A stretch of DNA of 64,000 nt from the NCBI RefSeq assembly GCF_010993775.1, contig NZ_WOTO01000008.1:124001-188000 (forward strand), given 5' to 3'. Below, piece after piece: positions 46,707 through 56,435 of the stretch (the first letter of the stretch is position 1; each line of letters starts with the position of its first letter). Under the pieces are notes generated by a model. It made no database searches, was not told the origin of the DNA, and was given only the letters and a program-made list of their open reading frames with translations. This DNA comes from Fodinicola feengrottensis (GTDB lineage: Bacteria; Actinomycetota; Actinomycetes; Mycobacteriales; HKI-0501). Both the position numbers and the translations under genes were made by a program.

Positions 46707-49440
46707 TCAGCCGCCAGTGGACATGTCCACGAAACGGCTGAAGTGGCCCTGGAACGCGACCGTGATGGTGTCGGTCGGGCCGTTACGGTGTTTGGCCACG
46801 ATGAAGTCGGCCTCGCCGGCTCGCGGCGACTCCTTCTCGTAGTAGTCGTCGCGGTGCAGCAGGATCACCATGTCCGCGTCCTGCTCGATGGAGTTGTGCA
46901 CGGCCACCCCGTCGGCGATGAAGTTGTGCCCGTCGAGCACGGTCGCGTCGAACACCGGCTGGTCGCCGACGCTGGTGATCGACACGATCTCGTCCCAATA
47001 GATGTCGTTGTTGGTCGCGAGCATCTCCAACCCGGCGTCATCCAGCGCGCGGCGGCGACCTCACGCAGCCGCTGACTGCTCGGGCCGTGTGTCCACACTT
47101 TCTGGCGGACCTTGGTGTCCGTGCCGCCGGTCAGATCGTTGCCGGTCAGATCATTGCCGCCGGAACGCTCGTCCAGCAGGCCTCGCACGCGATCCCAGAC
47201 CTGCGCTGGCCCGGTGTCCGGGCGGGCAGCGACAGCTCGTGCCGCCAGCTCGCGGCGGCACCGATCGGCTTCGGCCGAGCGAGCGCCGAACACCCCGATG
47301 CCGCGCAGGAACCGCAGCTGATCGTCGGGGTCACCGATCACCACGTGATAGCTGACCCGGTAACCGGGCTTGGCGATCGGCTTGACCATCGCCTTTCGGA
47401 TGCTCGTACGCACGCCATATCGCAGCAACAGCCGCGCCACGTCGTCCGCCAGCCGCCGGCTCGGAGTGCCGAAGTAGACGCTCGCCTGGCCGCCGGTCCG
47501 GTCGTCCCACCAGACGCAGCCGTCGGTCGCCCACAAATGTCGGAGGAAAACCGCGACCTGCGCCTTGGGCAGTGCGAACATGGTGTCCGGCAGGAACTTG
47601 CGATCGCCCCGTACGCCGAACAGGCCGAGCTGATCGAGCCAGCTGGCCACCGGGTTGGGCAGCCCGCGCCGCAACCGGTCCGGCGCCGACAGCCGCACGG
47701 TGACCCGGCGAGCCGCCGGATGGTCCTCGGTGACCACGGCGCTGCCGAAATGCCGTGCCGCCCTGGTGACCCACCCGCCCGGTTGGCCGGGTCGACGCTG
47801 GCATACCGGATCGGCTGGCCGCGCAGGAACGTGCCGTCGCCGATCAGATGCGCCAGCATCAGCAGCTCCGGCTCTGCCCACGCCTGGGTCCGCAATGGCG
47901 CTGGCACGTGCCGAGGCACGCCGACCCGCATCCCGGGGGCCAGGTCGCCGAGCGCCCGCCAACCGCCATAGCTCAGGAACGGGTGGTTCGCGGTCGCCAG
48001 CCAGCACCTCGCGGCCAGAAGCCAGCCGCAGCTCGTACGTCTCCTTCACACCGCTGGAGAAGGCGTGGGTCATCGTCCGCGGCACATATCGCAGCGACGG
48101 GTCCAGCGCCCACACCGGAATGTTCTTCTGACCACTGGCCATCAGCTCGCCGATGGTGATCTCGGCACCGGTGTCCGCCCGCATCACCCGGGTGCCGGCC
48201 GGCAGGCAGCCGGACTCACGCAGGTCGGACAGCTGAGGGCGTTTGTCCGTACGCTGCTCCGGACCACGGTTCAGCTGCGAGACCGCGATGACCGGGACCT
48301 CCAGCTCCTTAGCCATCAGCTTCAGGCCACGGGACAGCTCGGAAACCTCCTGCTGCCGGCTCTCCACCCGTTTGGGCGAGCTCATCAGCTGCAGATAGTC
48401 GACCAGGATGAACCTCAGGTCATGGCGCTGTTTGAGGCGGCGGGCCTTGGCCCGGATCTCCATCAACGTCATGTTCGGCGAGTCGTCGATGTAGAGCGGC
48501 GCTTCGGAGATCTCGCCCATCTGCCGGGCCAGCTTGGTCCAGTCGTCCTCGGAGAGCTGGCCGGACCGCAGGTTGTGCAGCGGCACCCGGGCCTCCGCGG
48601 ACAGCAGCCGCATCACGATCTCGATCTTGGACATCTCCAGCGAGAAGATGCACGAGGTCAAGTGATTGCGCACTGAGCAAGATCTGACCCAGTCAAGGCC
48701 AGCTGTCGACTTACCCAAACCCGGCCGGCCGGCGACGATGATGAGCTGGCCGGGGTGGAAGCCGTTGGTGAGGCGGTCCAGGTCGACGAAACCGGTCGGC
48801 ACGCCGCTCATCACGTCGCCATGCGCGCCGATGGCCTCGATCTCGTCCATCGCAGGTTGCAGCAACTCCTCCAGGACCGTGTAGTCCTCGGAGGTACGCC
48901 GCTCGGTCACCTCGTAGACGGCCTGCTGGGCCAGGTCCACCACGTCGTCGACGTCCCGGCCGGAGCCGACGGTGCCGGAGTAGCCCAGCTGGGCGATTCG
49001 GGGGTGCCGGCCTCGATCAGCCGGCGCAGCACCGCCCGCTCGGCCACGATCCGAGCGTAGTAACCGGCGTTGGCCGCGGTCGGCACGCTGGAGATCAGAG
49101 TGTGCAGGTAGCCAACCCCGCCGATCCGGGTCAGCTCACCGGACTCGGTCAGCGCGGCCGAGACGGTGATCGGGTCAGCCGGCTCACCGCGGCCGTACAG
49201 GTCGAGGATGATCTCGAAGATGATCGCGTGCGCCGGCCGGTAGAAGTCGTTGTCGCGCAGGATCTCGATGACGTCCGCGATGGCGTCCTTGCTGAGCAGC
49301 ATGCCGCCCAGCACGCTCTGCTCGGCGGCCACGTCCTGCGGCGGGGTCCGGTCGAACTCCGGCACCCCGGGCATCTGCGAGGACAGCTGCGGCCGCTCGT
49401 CATCGGACCGTCCGGCTGGAGCCGCCGCCTGCACCGACAC
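46707..49440 (-). CDS. dnaB: replicative DNA helicase DnaB with intein
   Basis: Hexameric replication helicase. GTG 49440 follows AAGGAG. N-terminal domain TPPQDVAAEQSVLGGMLLSK, Walker A AGRPGLGKSTAGL, Walker B FILVDYLQLM. The host protein is interrupted at LRESG/SIEQDADMVILLHR by an intein (46893-48208) and ends RFVDMSTGG. A frameshift near 49005 in a C5 run (EAGT/RIAQLGYSGTVGSGRDVDD) breaks an essential gene, which argues strongly for sequence error. Unlike the mycobacterial order, several genes separate dnaB from rplI. Confidence 0.93.
46893..48208 (-). other. DnaB intein with LAGLIDADG-type endonuclease domain
   Basis: About 439 residues inserted in the helicase motif at LRESG/SIEQD, the site known as DnaB-b (also used by Synechocystis and mycobacterial DnaB inteins). 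N-terminal splicing block begins Cys (CLPAGTRVMRADTGAEITIG); C-terminal blocks read VFDATVLDGHNFIADGVAVHN-S in two motifs, with the final Asn and +1 Ser. Between them are two dodecapeptide motifs, LLMLAHLIGDGTFL and FLRHLWATDGCVWW, of homing endonucleases. Frameshifts near 47990, 47780 and 47060 break it in this sequence. Confidence 0.9.
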
Positions 49441-49689
49441 TCGGATGCTCCTTACCCCTTGCAAATCCCCGATGACACGCCCGAAACCACACGAGCGACT
49501 GGCCGCTCGCCGCGCTCTCCCAGCCGGGCGCGAGGCCACCGAGGTCACCGAGGCGACCGGGTCGCGGACACGATAATTCTATCGTACATACGTACGAGAA
49601 TGGCCGCTGGCCGCGAAGCGTGGACCGGCACCTCTCCGGCTGGATGAGGCGGAGCCGCCGACGTTACGGGGTACGCAGCCGTGGAGCGA

Positions 49690-49780
49690 ACCGCCCTGTG
49701 GAGCATTCGGTGGGCAGCCTGTGGACAACTACCCACCAGCCTGTGTACAGCGTGTGTGCCTGATTGTGGACAACCTGTGA
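49690..49780. promoter_or_regulatory. cluster of DnaA boxes upstream of dnaB
   Basis: Two exact TGTGGACAA boxes (complement TTGTCCACA) at 49720-49728 and 49765-49773, plus weaker TGTGTACAG at 49742 and TGTGGAGCA near 49697, all in one orientation within 80 bp. The wider 49441-49928 gap holds no gene that I can support; it also contains an A/T-rich patch around 49570-49600 (ataattctatcgtacatacg). Confidence 0.7.
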
Positions 49781-49928
49781 ATGATCGCGAACAGACACGC
49801 CCTGGGCAGGTCAAACAAGATCCACGGCCTGGGGACAGAAGAAAGATTTCCACGCCGTGGCCGCCGCCACCGAGCCGGTTGAGGCGGATCGATACGCTCT
49901 GGGCAACACCGACAGACAGGTAACCGCG

Positions 49929-50360
49929 ATGCTCATCGTGACAACCAATGACCTTCCCGGCTTCACCATCACCCGGGTGCTGGGGGAGGTGTTCGGCGTG
50001 ACCGTACGCAGCCTGAACGCCGGCACCAGCTTCACCGCCGGATTCCGGTCCATCGGCGGTGGCGAGGTCCCGGAGATGACCAACCTGGTCCTACAGGGCC
50101 GCAACGAGGCGATGAACCGGCTGATCTACGAAGCCCGCCGGCGGGGCGCGAACGCCATCCTCGCGATGCGGTTCGACACCGGCGAGCTGGCCGGCCGATG
50201 GAACGAGGTCTGCGCGTACGGCACGGCAGCCTGGGTGGAACCGGTCACCGACGACGCTCGCGCCCAGTACGCGGCGATGGTGGCGGCCGGTCAGGTGCCA
50301 CCCGGCCCGCTCGGCGGACCGTCCGCGCCGCCGCTGCCGGGCCAGCCGCAAACGGCCTAG
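49929..50360 (+). CDS. YbjQ family (heavy-metal-binding-domain) protein
   Basis: Intact 143-residue protein. MLIVTTNDLPGFTITRVLGE, VFGVTVRSLN, NRLIYEARRRGANAILAMRF and NEVCAYGTAAWVEPV are characteristic of the YbjQ/DUF74 fold, a small oligomeric protein of unknown biochemical role. The Pro-rich tail PPGPLGGPSAPPLPGQPQTA is extra. ATG 49929 chosen to match family starts. Its stop TAG is part of the CTAG target site of a MITE. A paralogue lies at 52749. Confidence 0.85.
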   Translation: MLIVTTNDLPGFTITRVLGEVFGVTVRSLNAGTSFTAGFRSIGGGEVPEMTNLVLQGRNEAMNRLIYEARRRGANAILAMRFDTGELAGRWNEVCAYGTAAWVEPVTDDARAQYAAMVAAGQVPPGPLGGPSAPPLPGQPQTA

Positions 50361-50440
50361 GGCGTGTCTCCTAATTCCAGGTGGATGAGGGCCGAGATCC
50401 AAGCGTTGGCTGCCGGTGCCGGGCGGTCAGGAGACACGCC
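50361..50440. mobile_element. MITE family 2, copy A (80 bp)
   Basis: Terminal inverted repeats GGCGTGTCTCCT / AGGAGACACGCC, flanked on both sides by CTAG, the pattern of IS5-group (IS427-like) target duplications. The first ~40 bases match copy B at 59381; the interior is shortened. No coding capacity. The left CTAG carries the stop codon of the YbjQ gene, and the right one the stop of the leftward remnant at 50441. Confidence 0.85.
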
Positions 50441-50580
50441 CTAGTCCTCGGCCAGTACGGCCCGCAGCTCGGCCAGGCTGGCGTTACCGCCGGTGCACAC
50501 GATCCCCACCTGGGCACCGGCGAACCGCTCGCGTACGTGCAGGAGACCGGCCAGCGGCGCCAGGTCTACGCCGCCACTTA
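50441..50580 (-). pseudogene. C-terminal remnant of a threonine-dehydratase-like PLP enzyme
   Basis: The leftward frame reads about 45 residues, LAPLAGLLHVRERFAGAQVG, then IVCTGGNASLAELRAVLAED and stop. It resembles the end of serine/threonine dehydratases (...GVVLSGGN.D...L). No upstream part of such an enzyme is present; a membrane protein gene on the other strand starts at 50700. Likely a deletion remnant, its stop codon now supplied by the MITE target CTAG. Confidence 0.45.
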
Positions 50581-50699
50581 CGGCCGGCCGCCGGATCCGC
50601 CGGCCACCGCCGCGCTGCTGGCCGCGCTGGCAGCGACCAAGCCAGACGGAGACGGTGGTTCCGCCGAGGACGGACCGCGCAGGTCCGTACGCTGACAGC

Positions 50700-51125
50700 A
50701 TGACCGGCCTGTACATCGCCATCGGCGTGATCGCCGTCCTCGTGCTCGCCTGGATCCTGCTCAGGTCAAGCAAGTCCAGCCGGTCGGCCCGGCCCCCAGC
50801 TCGCGAATTGCAGGACCTGCCCATCGACTCGGCCGCGCTTACCGCGATCTACGCCAGCCTCGGCGCGAACAAGCGCGTCCTCGCGATCAAGCAGCTCCGG
50901 CAGGCCACCGGCCTCGGGCTGGCGGACGCCAAGTATCTGACCGAGGCGATCGCTGCCGGGCACCGCCCACCCGAGCGCGGGATAGGGCTGGCCCAGCCGA
51001 GCCTCGCCGACCGAGCCCGCGGACTGCGCCGCCAGGGCCGTGAAGCGGACGCGATCCGGCTCGTCCGAGACGAGACCGGAATGGGCGACCCCGAGGCGGC
51101 CAAGTTCGTCCGGTCTCTCGACTGA
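50700..51125 (+). CDS. membrane-anchored protein with ribosomal L7/L12 C-terminal-like domain
   Basis: Intact 141-residue protein. N-terminal helix LYIAIGVIAVLVLAWILL, short basic linker, then two copies of the L7/L12-CTD-like helix-turn pattern: NKRVLAIKQLRQATGLGLADAKYL and a weaker READAIRLVRDETGMGDPEAAKFV. Small proteins of this sort are common in actinobacteria, function unknown. ATG 50700. Confidence 0.75.
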   Translation: MTGLYIAIGVIAVLVLAWILLRSSKSSRSARPPARELQDLPIDSAALTAIYASLGANKRVLAIKQLRQATGLGLADAKYLTEAIAAGHRPPERGIGLAQPSLADRARGLRRQGREADAIRLVRDETGMGDPEAAKFVRSLD

Positions 51126-51272
51126 CCAGTCGACTTTAAAACCCTGCTTCTTCGGCGATCGGTATGTGTTAAACCAAGAGTTCATGACTCGTTACCGACC
51201 GAGAACACTCCTGGTCAGCGGCCTGCGACGGTCCGTCGACCATCGCCTTTCCGGGCAAACCCGACTGCCCCG

Positions 51273-52720
51273 ATGATCGCGCGAGGGTCCCCCGAACGGC
51301 CCTCTCTCAAGAGGCAAAATCGCTGGGTCGCACCAGTCGAAAGGGCCGCCAATGGAGCTCGTCCCACCAGTCCCCCCGCGCGCGCCCCGACCGGCCGCCG
51401 GCCCATCGCCGCGTCGACCAGCCGGAGGTCGGGCTCGCTGGTACGGCCCTGGGGCTGCAACGTACGGCCGGCAATGCCGCCGTCGCGGGCCTGCTCACCA
51501 AGCGTCGGCCCGCCGTCCAACGCGCCGCGACCCAGGTGCAGCGCGAAGGCATGGTCGAGGCGACCACGGTCAAGCACACCGTCAACCTCCCGGACTGGAA
51601 GATCGGCGAGAAAGACGCCGGCTATGCCAAATTCGGGCTGGCCGCCGGCGGATCGTACGACTTGGAATACACCCCCTCCAGCGGTGGCGGCGAAGCAGCG
51701 GCCCACGAAGGTGGCGAGCACGCGGCCGCGGAACACGCTGGCGGGGAACACGCCGGCGGTGAAGGCGCGGCCCCACATGAGGGCGGCACGAAGCTGAAGC
51801 CAGCGGCCGGCGCGTCGGCCAGCCCCGAAGGGCTCAAATACCAGGCCGAGGTCACCGCCGAGTTCGAGAAGGAAACCAGCGGGATCTTCGCCGGCTGCAC
51901 CCCGAAGGCGAAACTCGGCGGCGAGGGCAACGCCGACAAGGGCAAGCTCGGCATCGAGTTCTCCATGGAGGGCGACACCTTCGAGCCGAAGTTCGCCTTC
52001 AACCTGATGGAGCGAGAAGGCGCGGAGGTGAAGTTCCTCAATCTCGAGGCCGGCGTCGACTGGAAGATGAAGGAGCGCTACTACACCACCGCCGACGGCA
52101 CCAAGATCAAGGTCACCCCAAAGCTCACGCTCAAGGGCTCCATCGAGCCGGAGTACAAGAAGATCTTCGAGAAGCTTGCGGAGGAAGCGGCCGAGGTCAT
52201 CACCGGCGAGGTGCTGATCGCCGGCAGCATGATCCTGGTCGGAGTGGCCACTATCGCGGCCTTCTGGGCGACGATCGACGACGGGACGGACGAGGCCAAG
52301 GCCATCGACGCCGCCGGCCAGGGCCGGGACGAGCTGGTGGCCGGCTTCGTCGCCGGCGCGACCGGGAAACAGCTGTCCGGCAGCCAGTACACCGCGGAAG
52401 GTCTCAAGCGCGGGACCGAATGGCGGGCGAAGGTGATCAGCGGCGACAACGCGAAGGGCCTGCCGGTGCCGGCCGCGGTGATGGACGAGAAGGCCGGCGA
52501 ACAACAGGACAAGATCCACAAGACCGCCTGGGACGCGGCCAACAAGTACCTGCACACCGAGCTGGTGAAGCGTTATTGGGAGATCCACTACATGCAGAAG
52601 AAGCTGCCGTGGGGTGAGATCGAAACGACTTACCTGATGTTGATGGAGGGCCAGAAATTCGGCCGGCCGCAGCCGCAGGAGGGTCGTACGGACGAGGGCG
52701 CGTCCAGCCTCGCCCACTAG
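51273..52720 (+). CDS. protein with eCIS-type leader (QRTAGNAAV) and Glu/Lys-rich body
   Basis: The clear frame runs from about 51422 to 52720 (about 430 residues). Near its start is LQRTAGNAAVAGLLTKR followed by VQRAATQVQRE, the leader-like motif found on proteins associated with extracellular contractile injection systems and DUF4157 proteins. Then an Ala/Gly/His/Glu-rich stretch (EHAAAEHAGGEHAGGEG), a beta-rich charged region, one hydrophobic helix (GEVLIAGSMILVGVATIAAF) and a helical C-terminus (YWEIHYMQKKLPWGEIETTY). The true start is uncertain: ATG 51273 is in another frame, so a frameshift before 51422 is likely. No contractile apparatus genes are in the window. Possibly an orphan cargo protein. 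Confidence 0.6.
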
Positions 52721-52748
52721 TGTCCCGCGCCCAAGTTCCTTACTCGGG

Positions 52749-53117
52749 TCAGACGGGTGGTCCAAAATACGCCGGCAGGGTGCCGGCCGGCGGTGCCTGC
52801 GACGGCACTCTCCGGGCAGCGACCATCGCCGCGTCGCCGCGTACTGAGCACGCGCGTCCTCGCTGACCGGGTCCACCCAGACCGCGGTTCCCACCACCCA
52901 GTCAAGGCCGTCGGACGGTGCGTCGAACCGGATCGACACGACCGCATTCGCCCCGTATCGCGCCGCGTCATGGTGCAGGTCCTGGAAAGCTTTCGCGCGC
53001 GCGATTGCTAGTGAGTGACGCGATGCCAGTGGACACATATACCGATCTGCCCATCACCGGGCCGAAAACCATCCGGATCTGGTAGCCGGGCACCTCCGGC
53101 GTGGTCACGATCAGCAT
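52749..53117 (-). CDS. second YbjQ family protein
   Basis: About 123 residues with frameshifts near 53000 and 52840. ATG 53117 follows GGAAGGAGCCT. MLIVTTPEVPGYQIRMVFGP, then FQDLHHDAARYGANAVVSIRFD and DWVVGTAVWVDPVSEDARAQ closely parallel the YbjQ protein at 49929 (NEVCAYGTAAWVEPVTDDAR there). The restored end reads AAMVAARRVPSQAPPAGTLP. Located between the orphan eCIS-like protein and rplI. Confidence 0.78.
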
Positions 53118-53144
53118 GAGGCTCCTTCCCGTTCTCATAGCCGA

Positions 53145-53176
53145 AAACCCGGGCTGCCAACAGGCGGCCCGGGTTT
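53145..53176. terminator. terminator of the rpsF-ssb-rpsR-rplI operon
   Basis: AAACCCGGGC and GCCCGGGTTT enclose 12 bases that pair further; the leftward transcript ends in TTTTCGG. Lies 17 bp after the rplI stop. Confidence 0.85.
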
Positions 53177-53192
53177 CTGGTGTGACTGTCGC

Positions 53193-53640
53193 TTACTCCG
53201 CGACGACCTCGAGGGTCAGGGTGGTCTCGACCTCGGGGTGAATGCGGACGTGCACGTCGTGCTTGCCGGTGGCCTTGATAGTCCGGGCCAGCTCGACCTT
53301 GCGGCGGTCCAGGTCCGGGCCGCCGGCCGACTTGACCGCGTCCACCACGTCGGCGGAGGTGATCGAGCCGAACAGTCGGCCGCCCTTGCCGGCGCGGGCG
53401 ATCAGCTTGACGTCCAGGCCGTCCAGCCGCGCCCGAATCTCCTTGGCGTGGCCGAGGTCCTGGACCTCACGGGCACCGCGGGCCCGCTTGATGCTGCGCG
53501 ACCTGCTTCTCGCCGCCCTTGGTCCAGTAGATCGCGAGCCGGCGGGGAACCAGGTAGTTGCGGCCGTAGCCGTCCTTGACCTCGACGATGTCGCCGGGCG
53601 CACCAAGACCGGTCACGTCGGAAGTGAGGATGAGCTTCAC
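53193..53640 (-). CDS. rplI: 50S ribosomal protein L9
   Basis: About 149 residues, GTG 53640 behind [50 protein letters not shown], then a one-base insertion near 53502 shifts the frame into [20 protein letters not shown], and the C-terminal domain ([36 protein letters not shown]) follows. Ribosomal protein of the L1 side; the break is almost certainly a sequence error. Confidence 0.95.
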
Positions 53641-53655
53641 AGTCTCTCCCCTTCC

Positions 53656-53892
53656 TTAACGGGCCGTGCTGGAGTACGGCAGCAAGGCCATCTCCCGCGC
53701 GTTCTTGATCGCCTTCGCGACCTGCCGCTGCTGCTGGCTGGTCACGCCGGTGACCCGGCGGGCCCGGATCTTGCCGCGGTCGGAAATGAACTTCCGCAGC
53801 AGAGCCGTGTCCTTGTAGTCGATATAACTAATCTTGTCCTTGTCGAGCGGATTCGCCTTTTTCTTCGGCTTCCGCACCGGGGGCTTGGCCAT
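53656..53892 (-). CDS. rpsR: 30S ribosomal protein S18
   Basis: Intact 78-residue protein: [51 protein letters not shown]. Lys-rich N-terminus. ATG 53892 after AGAGGAACGT. It lacks the CxxC zinc pairs of some actinobacterial paralogues, so a C- type S18. Between ssb and rplI as usual. Confidence 0.95.
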   Translation of the reverse strand: MAKPPVRKPKKKANPLDKDKISYIDYKDTALLRKFISDRGKIRARRVTGVTSQQQRQVAKAIKNAREMALLPYSSTAR

Positions 53893-53958
53893 ACGTTCCT
53901 CTTTCACCATGCTCCGGCCGCGGGACTGGCCCGCGACCGGGAAAAGTCAGCTGTCTGT

Positions 53959-54489
53959 TTAGAAGGGCGGTTCTTCGGAGTAACCGCCGCCGCCACCGCC
54001 ACCGGCCGGAGCCGCCGCCGGTGTGGCCGAGGCCCACGGGTCGTCGCCGCCGCCACTGGGCCGGGACTGCCCGCCGCCACCGCCGGAGCCGTAGCCACCG
54101 GTCGACCCACCACCCGAACCGGACCGACTGGTCTTGCTCACCTTGGTCGTCGCGTACTTGAGCGAGGGGCCGATCTCCTCGACCTCGCACTCCACCACGG
54201 TGCGCTTCTCACCCTGGGCCGTCTCGTACGACCGCTGCTTCAGCCGGCCCTGCACGATGACCCGGGTGCCCCGGCCGAGTGACTCGGCCACATTTTCGGC
54301 CGCCTGACGCCAGATCGAGCAGCGTAGGAACAGCGCGTCGCCGTCCTTCCACTCGTTGGTCTGCCGGTCGAAAATCCGCGGCGTGGACGCGACGGTGAAG
54401 TTCGCCACGGCCGCGCCACTGGGGGTGAACCGCAGCTCGGGGTCCTCTGTCAGGTTCCCGACGACGGTGATGACTGTTTCGCCTGCCAT
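53959..54489 (-). CDS. ssb: single-stranded DNA-binding protein
   Basis: Intact 176-residue SSB. OB fold with [40 protein letters not shown] and [20 protein letters not shown]. Then a Gly/Ser-rich flexible linker and the acidic interaction tip GGYSEEPPF. Replication, repair and recombination hub. Operon with rpsF upstream (132 bp gap) and rpsR. Confidence 0.96.
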   Translation of the reverse strand: MAGETVITVVGNLTEDPELRFTPSGAAVANFTVASTPRIFDRQTNEWKDGDALFLRCSIWRQAAENVAESLGRGTRVIVQGRLKQRSYETAQGEKRTVVECEVEEIGPSLKYATTKVSKTSRSGSGGGSTGGYGSGGGGGQSRPSGGGDDPWASATPAAAPAGGGGGGGYSEEPPF

Positions 54490-54620
54490 GTCATGTCCTC
54501 CTCATGCGCGCGCTCGTCTTCGCGTCGATGCGATCGACGATCCCTGTCGGGTACGACAGTTTGGCCGGGCATCGCCGGTCGATCACTGCCGGCCCCGCCG
54601 GAAAAACCGCGCGCGGACAG

Positions 54621-54923
54621 CTATCGCAGTTCCGGCCGGAGCACCTTGGTGCGCAGCACGGATTCGGTCAGGTTGAGCTGCCGGTCCAGCTCGGCCACCG
54701 CGGCCGGCTCGGACTGCAGGTCGATAACGGCGTAGATGCCTTCGGTCTTCTTGTTGATCTCGTACGACAGCCGACGGCGGCCCCAGATGTCGACCTTCTC
54801 CACGGTGCCGCCGTCGTTCTTGACGACGGTGAGGAACTGGTCGAGCGAAGGGGCCACAGTGCGCTCGTCCAACTCGGGATCGAGGATGACCATGACTTCG
54901 TAGTGACGCGCCAGCGTACCCAC
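54621..54923 (-). CDS. rpsF: 30S ribosomal protein S6
   Basis: About 100 residues: [54 protein letters not shown]. The start is awkward: AGGAGG (about 54930) is followed by TGGGTACGCTGGCGCGTCAC, so the family-typical MRHYEV start would need ATG/GTG where CTG or GCG stands. GTG 54923 overlaps the ribosome binding site. A start near 54912 with a read error is possible. First gene of rpsF-ssb-rpsR-rplI. Confidence 0.92.
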   Translation of the reverse strand: MGTLARHYEVMVILDPELDERTVAPSLDQFLTVVKNDGGTVEKVDIWGRRRLSYEINKKTEGIYAVIDLQSEPAAVAELDRQLNLTESVLRTKVLRPELR

Positions 54924-55069
54924 CTCCTGTGGTCTCAACGGCCACGGTCCATCCGCGGCAGGAGGGTATTAGCGTCGGTCGCCGTCCACCAGGAGGCAGA
55001 CAGCTAACCGGACGATCGTAACAGTGGCTCTAGCAGGGTGTTTAACCGGTCGGCTAGAGGTGTTCCGGA

Positions 55070-55926
55070 CTAGTGAGTGAGAGCGCGCATCCGGCCGCGG
55101 GCGCCCATCATGGTCCGGATCACCGCGGAGCCGACGCCGGCCACCACGACTCCGGCGACGAGCACCAGCAGGGTCAGCGGGCCAGGAGTGTCGCTGGTGG
55201 AGCGACCGGTCGCGGTCGGGTCGTTGGGGGTCGAACCCGCTCCAGCGACGTTTCCGGACGGGGTGCTGTTGCCATCGGCACCGTTGGGCAGCGCGGGCTG
55301 CTGCAGCGGGCGGGCAGCCGGGTTGGTCGGCAGACCGGTGAGGCCGGGCGGCAGCAGTGCCGGCGGCTGGCCCTGCGGGGCGCCACCATGGGGCAGCGAA
55401 GGCGCCTGGACGCCACCGCCAGTCGAAGAGCCGGTGCTGCCGGTGCCTGGAGTCGAACCACCACTGGCCGGCGGCGCGACGACGCGGGCGGCGTGCTCGG
55501 CTGGGTCGGCTGCTTCACCATCGGAGCGACCATCACCTGCGACGCCGCGCCGCTGTTGATCAGTGCGCTGGCGGCGCTCATCGAATACGACTGCTGGTCG
55601 ACCGACTGGCTGAAGCTGAAGGTGGCGGTGCCGCCGGAGCCGATTGTCTTGCGCTGGTCGCCAACCGACACCGTGACCGGGCCGTTCAGCAGGCCGTTCA
55701 TCGAGTTCTTGACCACCAGCTGGCCACCGGACGGGACGGTGAACTGGGCGGAGCTGAACTTCATGTTGCACGCCAGGATGGTCAGGCAGCCGCCGCTCAC
55801 GGTCGCGGTCGGGTTGTCCGCAGCCTGCGCCGGAGTGCCACCCAGCAGAAGGGTCCCGCCGCCGATCAGGCCGAGGGCCGCCGCGGCAACCACGCGACGC
55901 GACATCCGAGACGACTTCTTTGTCAT
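55070..55926 (-). CDS. secreted cell-surface protein with C-terminal membrane helix
   Basis: About 285 residues, ATG 55926 (MTKKSSRMSRR). Signal peptide RRVVAAAALGLIGGGTLLLG, then TPAQAAD. A beta-rich domain with a Cys pair (GGCLTILACNMKFSSAQFTV) and VVKNSMNGLLNGPVTVSVGD follows. A Pro/Gln/Gly-rich stalk leads to a C-terminal helix LTLLVLVAGVVVAGVGSAV plus an Arg-rich tail. Frameshift near 55490. The domain resembles cupredoxin-like actinobacterial surface proteins in length but lacks visible copper ligands. Function unknown. Confidence 0.6.
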
Positions 55927-56243
55927 CGACACGCCGTATTCTCCCATTCCCACCGAAGCTCGCCATCCAGTCCAACGACTGACCGTACCGGATGGTAGCG
56001 GGTCCCCGCCCCCCTCCGCGCGCCCCTCACCCCAACCACCTCCACCTCGCCGCCCTTTTCCGCGCATTTATATACGTTTATTCCCTCCACAACGACACTT
56101 TCAGGCCACCCCCAACCCAAAACCCCCCGCGCATACCCGCATTTCCGTCCGATAGCCAGACTTCACCCCACGCGTGACGCCCCCCTTAGACAGGACCGAG
56201 CCCCCGCGCACCCCACCCCGCGCCGGACCGTCCTTTCACACGA

Positions 56244-56341
56244 AAGTTGGCCAACTTAGACGGAACCCAACCCGTCCCACCCCGTGCGCAAACCACCACC
56301 TTCACCATCAAGTTGGCCCACTTCGACGGACCCAGCCCCGT
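56244..56341. repeat. two direct copies of an AAGTTGGCC(A/C)ACTT box
   Basis: AAGTTGGCCAACTT (a 14-bp palindrome) at 56244 and AAGTTGGCCCACTT at 56310, each followed by (A/C)GACGGA-CC-A-CCCGT; the copies are 66 bp apart. They lie in a 0.94 kb stretch (55927-56869) of C-rich, low-complexity sequence in which I see no gene. Confidence 0.5.
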
Positions 56342-56390
56342 TCGGCGCCATCGGCCGCCAGGCCGATGTTGTCGCCCCTCCGGCAGGGGC

Positions 56391-56435
56391 GCCGGTCCTC
56401 AGACCCTGCGGGTTTTGCAGGGTCTGAGGACCGGC
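56391..56435. repeat. 19-bp perfect hairpin
   Basis: GCCGGTCCTCAGACCCTGC, loop gggtttt, then the exact complement. No U-tract follows. It sits in the non-coding stretch between two divergent genes, so a terminator role is unclear; a small RNA or a mobile-element end is possible. Confidence 0.55.

Noticed and set aside
49690-49780. The DnaA-box cluster as the chromosomal origin
   Set aside because: No dnaA or dnaN in the window and only about four boxes; too small for an actinobacterial oriC.
51215-53038. A 607-residue open frame on the minus strand
   Set aside because: It is antisense to the eCIS-leader protein and merges with the real YbjQ gene only because of a frameshift; no coherent domain outside the YbjQ part.
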